DNA of 64,000 nt. Origin: Hyphomicrobium sp. (GTDB lineage: Bacteria > Pseudomonadota > Alphaproteobacteria > Rhizobiales > Hyphomicrobiaceae). The notes below the pieces were generated by a model. The model did no database searches, was not told the origin of the DNA, and saw only the letters and a program-made list of their open reading frames with translations. Made by a program: the position numbers and the translations under genes. The DNA is taken from positions 62,001 to 126,000 of the forward strand of contig JAFWGI010000004.1 of NCBI GenBank assembly GCA_017512425.1, read 5' to 3'. Below are positions 45,068 to 52,697 of this stretch, one piece after another. The first letter of the stretch is position 1; every line of letters begins with the position of its first letter.

Positions 45068-46441
45068 GTGAGCAACCGTTTGAAAGTCGCTGTTGTTGGT
45101 TCGGGCATTTCCGGCCTTAGTGCGGCCTGGCTGCTCAGCCGCGTTTTCGATGTCACCGTATTCGAGGCCGATGACCGTCTCGGCGGCCATGCCAACACGG
45201 TCGATGTGGCGGCGGCGGATGGCCCTGTCGCGGTCGATACCGGCTTCATTGTCTACAACACCGCGAGCTATCCGAACCTGATCGCGCTTTTCGACGGGCT
45301 TGGAGTTCCGACGGCCGAGACCGACATGGGGTTTGCCGTGTCGCTCGGCGGCGGGCAGTACGAATATGCAGGGTCAGGATTGGCCGGGCTGATCGGGCAA
45401 CCGCGCAACCTCGTCAGCATTGCGCACTGGCAATTGATGCGCGATCTTTTCCGCTTCTTTCGAGAGGCGAGCGCACCCGACGCTGTCAACACAGCGCCGG
45501 GCGTGACGCTCGGCCAATGGCTTTCGGCGCGCGGATATTCGCAGCGATTCATCTCCGCCCACATCATACCGATGGGTGCTGCCATCTGGTCGACACCTGC
45601 GAGCGAGATGTTGGCGTTTCCGTTCGCGGCCTTCGCGCGCTTTTTCGCCAACCACGGGTTGCTTCAGACGTTCCAGCGTCCGCCCTGGAGAACAGTGCGC
45701 GGTGGCAGCCGGGAATACGTCACGCGCATCCTGGCTGACTTTGGCGGCCGCATTGTCAAAGATGATCAGGTTGTCGCGATCACGGGCGGTGCGCGCGGCG
45801 TCAGCCTTATGGCAAAGACGAGCGGCGCGCAGCACTTCGATGCCGCCATCCTCGCGTGTCACGCCGATGAGACGGTGCGTATCGCGAACAACCTCGATGA
45901 TGCGTCGCGCCGGGTGCTCTCCAAATTCCGCTACGCGCGAAACTTTGCCGTTCTGCATACGGACGCGACGCAGATGCCACGGCGGCGGTCGCTTTGGTCG
46001 AGCTGGAATTATATCGGGGCTCGCGGCGCGCAAGATGGCGGCGTCGCGGCCGACCGTCTTTCTGTCACCTACTGGATGAACAAGCTGCAGCCGCTACCGA
46101 CGGCGACAAACTATTTCGTGACGCTGAACCCGGCGACGCCGATTCCCGAACCGCACGTTCTGCGGACATTCGATTATGCGCATCCGATGTTTGATGCAGC
46201 GGCCTTCGACGCCCAATCGAAGCTGCCGGATATCCAGGGGCGCAACGCGCTTTGGTTTGCGGGAAGCTATGCTGGATACGGATTTCACGAGGACGGCGTG
46301 CAATCGGGACTGGCCGCCGCGGAACATTTGAGCGCTGCGCTAGGTTGCCCTGTGACACGGCCGTGGACGTGGGATGCAACGCAGAGCCGCATCGCCGCAT
46401 CTCAACCGGCTGTGCGCGACGCCATAGAGGCGTTTGCGTGA
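45068..46441 (+). CDS. FAD/NAD(P)-dependent amine-oxidase-like oxidoreductase
   Basis: 457 residues, GTG start with GAGGGG upstream. N-terminal dinucleotide-binding motif VAVVGSGISGLSAAWLL, then FEADDRLGGHANTVDV and VAVDTGFIVYN; a C-terminal FAD contact lies in LWFAGSYAGYGFHEDGVQSG. This protein family is regularly found next to DUF1365 and cyclopropane-synthase-like genes in ChrR/RpoE regulons. It probably oxidises or desaturates a membrane fatty acyl chain, which is inference. First gene of a three-gene operon. Confidence 0.9.
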   Translation: MSNRLKVAVVGSGISGLSAAWLLSRVFDVTVFEADDRLGGHANTVDVAAADGPVAVDTGFIVYNTASYPNLIALFDGLGVPTAETDMGFAVSLGGGQYEYAGSGLAGLIGQPRNLVSIAHWQLMRDLFRFFREASAPDAVNTAPGVTLGQWLSARGYSQRFISAHIIPMGAAIWSTPASEMLAFPFAAFARFFANHGLLQTFQRPPWRTVRGGSREYVTRILADFGGRIVKDDQVVAITGGARGVSLMAKTSGAQHFDAAILACHADETVRIANNLDDASRRVLSKFRYARNFAVLHTDATQMPRRRSLWSSWNYIGARGAQDGGVAADRLSVTYWMNKLQPLPTATNYFVTLNPATPIPEPHVLRTFDYAHPMFDAAAFDAQSKLPDIQGRNALWFAGSYAGYGFHEDGVQSGLAAAEHLSAALGCPVTRPWTWDATQSRIAASQPAVRDAIEAFA

Positions 46442-47229
46442 TGATCAGCGACGCTGCGATCTATGCCGGACACGTCGTCCACAAGCGGTTGCGGCCGAAA
46501 CCGCACACGTTGCGCTATCGGGTATTTTCGGTGCTGGTCGATATCGAGGAGATCGACGCACTCGCGGCGCGCTTGCGGCTTTTTTCGCGCAATCGCTTCA
46601 ACCTGTTTTCGCTCTACGACCGAGACCACGGTCCGGGCGACGGTACGGACCTGATCGATATCGCGCGGACGTGTTTGAAAAACGCCCAACGCCCGCACGA
46701 AAACCGGCGCATACTGTTGCTCTGCTATCCGCGCATTTTGGGCTACGTCTTCAACCCGCTGAGCGTCTATTACGTCTATGCACCGGATGGCGCGCTCGAG
46801 ACGCTGATCTATGAGGTCAACAACACCTTCGGCGAGCGCACGAGTTACGTCGTAGCGGCAGGCGATGTCGCGGCAGGCGGCGTCTACGCGCAGGCGTGCG
46901 CCAAGCGCATGTATGTATCGCCGTTTGCAAACGGCCGCGGAGGCTACGCATTTCGGATAACCGAACCGGATGGTACGGCGCTGGTCGCCGTCATGTTGAG
47001 CGACACCGGCGGCCCGTTGATCAAGACCCATTTTCGCGCCGCGCGTGAAGACATGACCGATCGGCGGCTCGCTGGGTTGCTCGCTCGCTATCCGCTGCTG
47101 ACGCTCAAAGTCATCGCTGCCATTCACTACGAAGCACTGAAGCTTTGGCTGAAGGGCGTGCCGCTCACGGATCGGCACAAGTCGCCGCGGTATTCGACGG
47201 TGCCGTCCGAACTCGTCAATAAAGGTTGA
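46441..47229 (+). CDS. DUF1365 family protein
   Basis: 262 residues. The start overlaps the upstream stop by one base (TGATG). DUF1365 features: YAGHVVHKRLRPKPHTLRYR, RNRFNLFSLYDRDHGPGDG, LLLCYPRILGYVFNPLSVYY and NNTFGERTSYV. No catalytic mechanism is established; the gene almost always sits between the FAD oxidoreductase and the cyclopropane-synthase homologue, so it probably acts on the same lipid. The 406-residue minus-strand frame over it (46402-47622) is a shadow. Confidence 0.9.
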   Translation: MISDAAIYAGHVVHKRLRPKPHTLRYRVFSVLVDIEEIDALAARLRLFSRNRFNLFSLYDRDHGPGDGTDLIDIARTCLKNAQRPHENRRILLLCYPRILGYVFNPLSVYYVYAPDGALETLIYEVNNTFGERTSYVVAAGDVAAGGVYAQACAKRMYVSPFANGRGGYAFRITEPDGTALVAVMLSDTGGPLIKTHFRAAREDMTDRRLAGLLARYPLLTLKVIAAIHYEALKLWLKGVPLTDRHKSPRYSTVPSELVNKG

Positions 47230-47235
47230 TTGTAA

Positions 47236-48489
47236 ATGGCAGACGCAGACATCCGCGTGGACGATCACCGCCATATGCCGCGTCGGCGCCGCTCGTGGCG
47301 CGATGCGTTGCTTGCGCGCGGGCTGAAACGTACATTCGGTGCAGGCACGTTGCGGCGCATGGACGTCATTTTGCCATCGGGCCTCAGCGTCACGCTTGGC
47401 GCGGATGCAACGCCGCCCGCGCGCGCCGTTATGCGCTCGTACAAAGTGCTCTGGCGGCTGGCGACGCGTGGCAGCATCGGTCTGGCCGAAAGCTACATGC
47501 GCGGGGAAATCGACACGCCCGATCTCCGTGCGGTCCTGCGGTTCTGCCTTGCAAATTACGGCGCGCTTGAAAGTGCCGCCGGGCGGATCGCGCGTCCGCG
47601 GCTGGCCGATATTCTCTGGCACCGCCGGCGGCAGAACTCTTTACAAGGCAGCCGACGCAATGTCGCTGCGCATTACGATCTCGGAAATGCGTTCTATGCG
47701 ACATGGCTCGACGCCGGGATGACGTACTCGAGCGCGATCTACCGCAGCCGCGACGTTTCACTCGGCGGCGCGCAGGACGAGAAGTATCGTGTCGTGCTTG
47801 ATCAGCTAGATATCAAGCCCGGCGACCGGCTGCTCGAAATCGGATGTGGATGGGGCGGATTGGCCGAGCGTGCGATAGTCCGTGGCGCGCACATTACCGG
47901 CATCACGCTGTCCGCCGAGCAACTCTCCTATGCGAAGGCGCGGCTTGAAAAGCATGCGCGCCCGGACGGTTTCGATTTGCGTTTTCAGGATTACCGCAAC
48001 GTCGAGGGAACATATGACGCCATCGCGTCTGTCGAAATGGTCGAGGCCGTCGGCGAAGAGCATTGGCCCCGGTACTTCCAGACGATTGCCGACCGCTTGA
48101 AGCCAGGCGGCATCGCGGCGATCCAGGCGATTACAATCGATGAGCGTTACTTTGCGGCCTACCGGCGCCACACCGACTTCATCCAGCGCTACATTTTTCC
48201 AGGCGGCATGCTGCCGACGGTGTCGCTCATACGCAACCACGCCGAACGTGCCGGGCTGCGTTTTGAAATGGTCGAGCGCTTTGGTCAAAGCTACGCGTGG
48301 ACGCTTGAGGACTGGCGGCACGCATTGCGCAGCCGATGGCCGGAAATCGCGGCGCTCGGATTTGACGAACGCTTCCGGCGCATGTGGGAATACTATCTGG
48401 TGTACTGTGAAGTCGGCTTTGAAAAAGGCGACGTTGATGTCGGCATCTACAGGCTGACGAAGCCTTTAGCCGCTAAGCGTCCGTCTTAG
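47236..48489 (+). CDS. cfa: Cyclopropane-fatty-acyl-phospholipid synthase family SAM methyltransferase
   Basis: 417 residues. SAM-binding motif LLEIGCGWGGLAERAI, preceded by AHYDLGNAFYATWLDAGMTYSS and followed by SVEMVEAVGEEHWPRYF and HTDFIQRYIFPGGMLPT. Methylates the double bond of membrane phospholipid acyl chains. In Rhodobacter sphaeroides, members of this family in the RpoE/ChrR regulon are tied to cyclopropane and furan fatty acids, so either product is possible. It starts 6 nt after DUF1365, and its 3' end overlaps the convergent SDR gene by 17 nt. Confidence 0.93.
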   Translation: MADADIRVDDHRHMPRRRRSWRDALLARGLKRTFGAGTLRRMDVILPSGLSVTLGADATPPARAVMRSYKVLWRLATRGSIGLAESYMRGEIDTPDLRAVLRFCLANYGALESAAGRIARPRLADILWHRRRQNSLQGSRRNVAAHYDLGNAFYATWLDAGMTYSSAIYRSRDVSLGGAQDEKYRVVLDQLDIKPGDRLLEIGCGWGGLAERAIVRGAHITGITLSAEQLSYAKARLEKHARPDGFDLRFQDYRNVEGTYDAIASVEMVEAVGEEHWPRYFQTIADRLKPGGIAAIQAITIDERYFAAYRRHTDFIQRYIFPGGMLPTVSLIRNHAERAGLRFEMVERFGQSYAWTLEDWRHALRSRWPEIAALGFDERFRRMWEYYLVYCEVGFEKGDVDVGIYRLTKPLAAKRPS

Positions 48490-49267
48490 GCGGCGGCTCG
48501 CGCTTCGCGATCGCGCCGGTTGCCAGGAAGAAAATGCGATAAGGCAAAAGGCGCAGCGTCTTCATCATGATGGCCATGCGTGTCGGGAATACGATCTCGA
48601 AGCGATTGCTATCAAGCCCGCGCCGTATCGCTTTGACGGCATCGTCGATCGTGACGATGAACGGCATCGGGAATGTGTTGCGCTCCGTCATCGGCGTCGC
48701 GACGAAGCCCGGGTTGATGACCGTCATGCGCACGCCTTTGATTTTTAGATCGGCGTATAAGCTTTCAGCCAGGCTGATGAGCGCGGCTTTCGTCGGTGCG
48801 TATGCGGCGCCTTTCGGCAATCCGCGATATCCGGCGACGGACGAGACGAGCGCCAAATGTCCGCGTCCGCGAGCGATCATGTTTTTCATCACGGGGCCGA
48901 GCGCGTTGGTGACGCCCGTATAATTGATCGCCATCGACGACGTCGCTTTTTCGAGATCGTAGCGCGACGCCGTCATCGGGTGCCAGACGCCGGCATTGAG
49001 GATCGCAAGGTCGATCGGACCAAGGGCGTTTTCGATTGCGGCGATGGTCGCAGCGACAGCCGCGGCGTCGGTCACATCGACAGGAAATGCTGAAACATTC
49101 GACGATGCCGTTTCCAACTCACGTAGCTTGTCGGCCGACCGCGCGGAGACCGCGACGCTGTGCCCGTCGTGCGCGAACGACAGCGCGAGCTCGCGGCCAA
49201 TGCCCGAACTTGCGCCCGTGATCCAAACGATTTGCCGCGATTGCGGGGCGGAGAATTGTGCGCTCAT
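48473..49267 (-). CDS. Short-chain dehydrogenase/reductase
   Basis: 264 residues from the ATG at 49267 (a TTG at 49285 overlapping the chrR stop is the alternative). Rossmann motif VWITGASSGIGRELALSFA, then ILNAGVW and the catalytic SSVAGYRGLPKGAAYAPTKA (Ser, Tyr-x3-Lys). C-terminal basic/hydrophobic segment about 240-258. Third gene of the sigma-chrR-SDR unit. SDR genes of this sort belong to ChrR regulons, and the substrate is probably lipid-derived. Confidence 0.9.
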   Translation of the reverse strand: MSAQFSAPQSRQIVWITGASSGIGRELALSFAHDGHSVAVSARSADKLRELETASSNVSAFPVDVTDAAAVAATIAAIENALGPIDLAILNAGVWHPMTASRYDLEKATSSMAINYTGVTNALGPVMKNMIARGRGHLALVSSVAGYRGLPKGAAYAPTKAALISLAESLYADLKIKGVRMTVINPGFVATPMTERNTFPMPFIVTIDDAVKAIRRGLDSNRFEIVFPTRMAIMMKTLRLLPYRIFFLATGAIAKREPPPKTDA

Positions 49268-49281
49268 GCGCGAACTGTAGC

Positions 49282-49935
49282 TCAAATTCCGGCGAACGGT
49301 TGAACAAACCGAGCAAGCAGGCTTTTGAATTTGAGCTTGCCCTCCGTCGCGATCAGGCAGATGCAGCCGTCGACGGCATCGGCGACAGGACTATGCGTGG
49401 CGTCGCCCATCATGTCCGCCAGATCGCCCGTGCGATATTCGCCCGTCTCATCGCGGTAAGAGCCTTGAAGAACCAGCGTCAATTCCGAACCGTTATGACT
49501 GTGCTCGGGCAATGCCTGTCCAGGCGCGACCTTGACCAAGCGCAAATTCGCGCGGTCGTCGTTGAGCGCTATGATGTGCTGCGCCACGCCCGGGCCGACG
49601 CGCTTCCATTTGATCGCCGTGAGGTCGGGGCCGACAACGGGCTGGAGCGGCGCAGGTACACCGCCTTGAACGACGGCGGCATCGACGGCGATGGCGCCAT
49701 GATCGGCTTCGGCCGCGCGCATGTGCATGACCGGCGCATCTTGCAGCACCGATGTCTGCTCGAGCTGCTCAAACATCGCGACGCCGATCTTTTCCATCAA
49801 CGCCAAGTCTTTGCGGCACTGCGGGCACATTGTGATGTGCGAAGCCATGACTGCCGCGAACGCTTCCGGCATGCTGCCGGCCGAGCAGCTCATCAAGCTT
49901 TCCGCATGCGGATGATGGGTGATCTTCGTCGTCAT
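49282..49935 (-). CDS. chrR: ChrR-type zinc anti-sigma factor with cupin domain
   Basis: 217 residues. N-terminal zinc anti-sigma domain: one of His7/8/10, then His33, Cys37 and Cys40 (SHITMCPQCRKDLAL), the ZAS ligand set seen in Rhodobacter ChrR. C-terminal cupin domain about 110-200 with LPEHSHNGSELTLVLQGSY (two His and a Glu) and GDLADMMGDATHSP. In Rhodobacter the cupin domain mediates the response to singlet oxygen, which releases the sigma factor. Start overlaps the sigma gene end (adjacent, 0 nt). Confidence 0.93.
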   Translation of the reverse strand: MTTKITHHPHAESLMSCSAGSMPEAFAAVMASHITMCPQCRKDLALMEKIGVAMFEQLEQTSVLQDAPVMHMRAAEADHGAIAVDAAVVQGGVPAPLQPVVGPDLTAIKWKRVGPGVAQHIIALNDDRANLRLVKVAPGQALPEHSHNGSELTLVLQGSYRDETGEYRTGDLADMMGDATHSPVADAVDGCICLIATEGKLKFKSLLARFVQPFAGI

Positions 49936-50535
49936 CTACTTCAAGTCCTCAACGAGGTCGCGGATTTTCTGATACGCGAGCCTCATGCGTGATTTAACGG
50001 TGCCGAGCGGCAAGCCTAAGCGCTCGGCAATTTCGCTGTGTGATAAGCCTTCGATGTAGGAAAGCGATACAACTTCGAGCTGGTCCTGCGGCAGTCCGGC
50101 AAGTGCCGTCTGTACGCGCAACTTACGTTCTTGCTCCGTCAATAGATCGTCTGGTAGCGCGTCGGTCGACGCGACTTGATCGTGGCCTTCCGGCAATGCA
50201 ACCCACGTCAATTCTCTACGCAGACGATCGATCCGCAGATTACGTGCGATCGTGTAAATCCAAGTTGTCGCGCTTCCTTTTTCGACAGAATAGAGACCGG
50301 CCTTGCGCCAGACCGCCATCATGGTTTCCTGCGCCAGCTCTTCAGCTGTGTTGGCGTCGGCACCCTGGCGCATCATGTAGCTTTTGACGCGCGGCGCGTA
50401 GGACTGGAACAGCTTGCGAAAAGCCTCCACGTCCCCGCGTTCAGCGATCCGTTGCAGAAAGTCAGCCATCGATAATGAACCAGGCGTGTTCCTCAGCCGG
50501 CTTATTGTCCGGACGTTTTCGATTTGGGGAATCAT
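49936..50535 (-). CDS. rpoE: ECF sigma factor (RpoE/ECF11-like, partner of ChrR)
   Basis: 199 residues from the ATG at 50535, consistent with GAGGG upstream and with the predicted promoter. A shorter start at 50469 is possible. Region 2: FRKLFQSYAPRVKSYMMRQG, EELAQETMMAVWRKAGLYS and WIYTIARNLRIDRLRR. Region 4: LPQDQLEVVSLSYIEGLSHS and ERLGLPLGTVKSRMRLAYQK. Probably autoregulated and active when ChrR is inactivated by singlet oxygen or related stress. Confidence 0.95.
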   Translation of the reverse strand: MIPQIENVRTISRLRNTPGSLSMADFLQRIAERGDVEAFRKLFQSYAPRVKSYMMRQGADANTAEELAQETMMAVWRKAGLYSVEKGSATTWIYTIARNLRIDRLRRELTWVALPEGHDQVASTDALPDDLLTEQERKLRVQTALAGLPQDQLEVVSLSYIEGLSHSEIAERLGLPLGTVKSRMRLAYQKIRDLVEDLK

Positions 50536-50561
50536 AGCCGAACCCTCTAACGTCTGCCACG

Positions 50562-50588
50562 GCTTACGCGGATTGGCGGCGCGCGGAT
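50562..50588 (-). promoter_or_regulatory. Predicted autoregulatory ECF-sigma promoter
   Basis: On the minus strand GCGATCCG (the ATCCG ends at 50584), 16 nt, GTAAGCC, about 27 nt before the sigma start. It matches the element at 45024-45050 in both blocks and in spacing. Confidence 0.7.
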
Positions 50589-50655
50589 CGCACGCATTCG
50601 CACGTACCGGCGATGTCGATAAACTGGCCGGGAGAGAGCTAAGGGGGCTGCGCGC

Positions 50656-52488
50656 GTGTCACTTCATGAAATTGCCGTTTTGCTGGCAGCGTTGGCTCTG
50701 GCCGCGCCTCTGGCGCGCTGGTTCGGTATGGCGGCAGTGCTTGGGTACTTGCTCGCCGGGGTTCTGATCGGGCCGTTTGGGTTCGGCGCGCTGTTTTCCG
50801 TGACCGAGGCGAAAGAAGTCCTGCACATCGCCGAATTCGGCGTCGTGCTGCTTTTGTTCCTTATCGGACTTGAGTTGCGACCGAAGCGCCTCGTCGCCAT
50901 GCGCTCGGCAATTTTCGGTCTCGGGACGGCGCAGGTCGTGCTGACGGCGCTGGCGCTCGCCGGCGTCGGTGTCGCTCTCGGGTTCAACTGGCAATCATCG
51001 TTGTTCGCGGGCGCAGCGCTTGCGCTGTCATCGACGGCGTTCGCGCTGCAGGTGCTCGAAGAGAACAACGAACTTGCGACACGGCACGGACGTCTCGGGT
51101 TCAGCGTGCTGTTGTTCCAGGATCTCGCTGCTATTCCGCTGATTGCACTCGCACCATTTTTTGCGGTGTCTGTTGCGAGCGCGACCGCGGGGATCGACAC
51201 GACGGCGTTCCTTAAAGGCCTGAGCACGATCGCGGGCGTCGTCATCGTCGGCCGCTTTGCACTCGATTATCTGTTGCGCCTCGTCGCGCTCTCCGGCGTC
51301 AAAGAGGCGATGACAGCGGCGGCGTTGCTGACGGTCGTCGGTGTGACGCTGATCATGCAGCAGGCTGGTCTTCCGGCGTCCCTTGGCGCCTTCATTGCCG
51401 GCGCGCTGCTTGCCGAAAGCAGCTATCGCCATCAACTCGAAGCCGATATCGCGCCGTTTGAAGGCCTGCTGCTCGGCATGTTTTTCGCAGCCGTTGGCAT
51501 GTCGCTCGATCTCACGCTGCTCGTCTCGAAGCCAGGTCTGATCTTCGGCATGACGATCGCGCTAATTGCGATCAAGGCGATCATTCTGTACGCGCTCGGC
51601 CGCTGGCAGGGCCTTGAGGCTGGACCATCGCGGCGACTGGCATTCGCATTGGCGCAAGGCGGCGAATTCGCGTTCGTGCTGCTGTCTGTCGCGACGGCCA
51701 ACAAAATTTTCGGCAAGGCGATCGCGGATATTCTGAGCGTTGTCGTGACGCTGTCGATGGCGATGACGCCGCTTCTGCTCATGCTTGAAAGGCGACTGTT
51801 TCCGAAACCTGACACCGGACAAAAGGTCTACGACACGCTGCCTGAGGCTGATGCGCATGTCATCATTGCCGGGCTCGGGCGGTTCGGACAGATCACGGCG
51901 CGTATTCTGCGTGCCAAGGGCATTCCGTTCACAGCGCTCGACATCAACGCCGAGCAGGTCGAGCTTGTCCGCCGCTTCGGCAACACCGCGTTCTACGGCG
52001 ATGCCAGCCGCCCTGAAATTCTAGAAGCGGCGCAGATCGGCAAGTCGCGCGCCTTTGTGCTTGCAATCGACGATGTCGAAGCCGGCATGCGCATCGCCGA
52101 ACACGTCAAGACACGCTATCCGAATGTCCCGATTTATGCGCGCGCGCGCGATCGCGCACACGCCTACCGTCTGCTGGATCTCGGCATCATGACGATCCGG
52201 CGTGAGACGTTTCTTTCGGCGCTCGATCTGACGCAGCAACTGCTCACGGGGCTCGGGTTCTCAGACAGCTCTGCGAAGCGGACGGTGCAGACGTTCAAAA
52301 CGCACGACGAGCGGCGCCTGATCGAAGACTACAAGCTCGCGTCTGACACCGAAAAGCTGCTGGAGCGTGCGCGCAGCGATAGCGTGCGGCTCGAAAAGCT
52401 ATTCCAGGAAGACGCAGACGAAGAGGCCAAAGCCGCGCAAACGGCAAGCGCGGACGCCAAGTCACGCGACGCAAAAGTCCTGGTCTGA
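50656..52488 (+). CDS. KefB/KefC-type monovalent cation:proton antiporter (CPA2)
   Basis: 610 residues, GTG start. Residues about 5-375 hold some 12 membrane helices with the CPA2 features LLLFLIGLELRPKRLVAMR and LLFQDLAAIPLIAL. A cytoplasmic Rossmann RCK (TrkA-N) domain lies at about 400-520 (VIIAGLGRFGQITARILRAK). The hydrophilic tail is rich in Lys, Glu and Ala. Such transporters release K+ in exchange for H+ during electrophile stress; Kef regulation by glutathione adducts is known for E. coli but not shown here. It diverges from the sigma gene. Confidence 0.92.
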   Translation: MSLHEIAVLLAALALAAPLARWFGMAAVLGYLLAGVLIGPFGFGALFSVTEAKEVLHIAEFGVVLLLFLIGLELRPKRLVAMRSAIFGLGTAQVVLTALALAGVGVALGFNWQSSLFAGAALALSSTAFALQVLEENNELATRHGRLGFSVLLFQDLAAIPLIALAPFFAVSVASATAGIDTTAFLKGLSTIAGVVIVGRFALDYLLRLVALSGVKEAMTAAALLTVVGVTLIMQQAGLPASLGAFIAGALLAESSYRHQLEADIAPFEGLLLGMFFAAVGMSLDLTLLVSKPGLIFGMTIALIAIKAIILYALGRWQGLEAGPSRRLAFALAQGGEFAFVLLSVATANKIFGKAIADILSVVVTLSMAMTPLLLMLERRLFPKPDTGQKVYDTLPEADAHVIIAGLGRFGQITARILRAKGIPFTALDINAEQVELVRRFGNTAFYGDASRPEILEAAQIGKSRAFVLAIDDVEAGMRIAEHVKTRYPNVPIYARARDRAHAYRLLDLGIMTIRRETFLSALDLTQQLLTGLGFSDSSAKRTVQTFKTHDERRLIEDYKLASDTEKLLERARSDSVRLEKLFQEDADEEAKAAQTASADAKSRDAKVLV

Positions 52489-52697
52489 TGGCGATAGCGG
52501 CGCGGCGCTTCGGTCGGCAGTCGACGGCAATTGCCGCAGCGCACCGTGTTCGCGCTGATTTGCCGTTTGAGGAGCCGGTTTTCCGGCAATTGGAAGCGTA
52601 GACGCAGCCCGCCCCGCCCGCTAAAAGCCCCGGAACTGGCTTCCAGACCGATCAGCGGAGCGCCGTTGCGCTCAATAAACCGGATTTTTCGAGCGAT

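Noticed and set aside
46402..47622. 406-codon minus-strand reading frame
   Set aside because: Lies opposite DUF1365 and cfa, has no recognisable domain, and its composition (Arg/Ala-rich) is what GC-rich antisense frames give.
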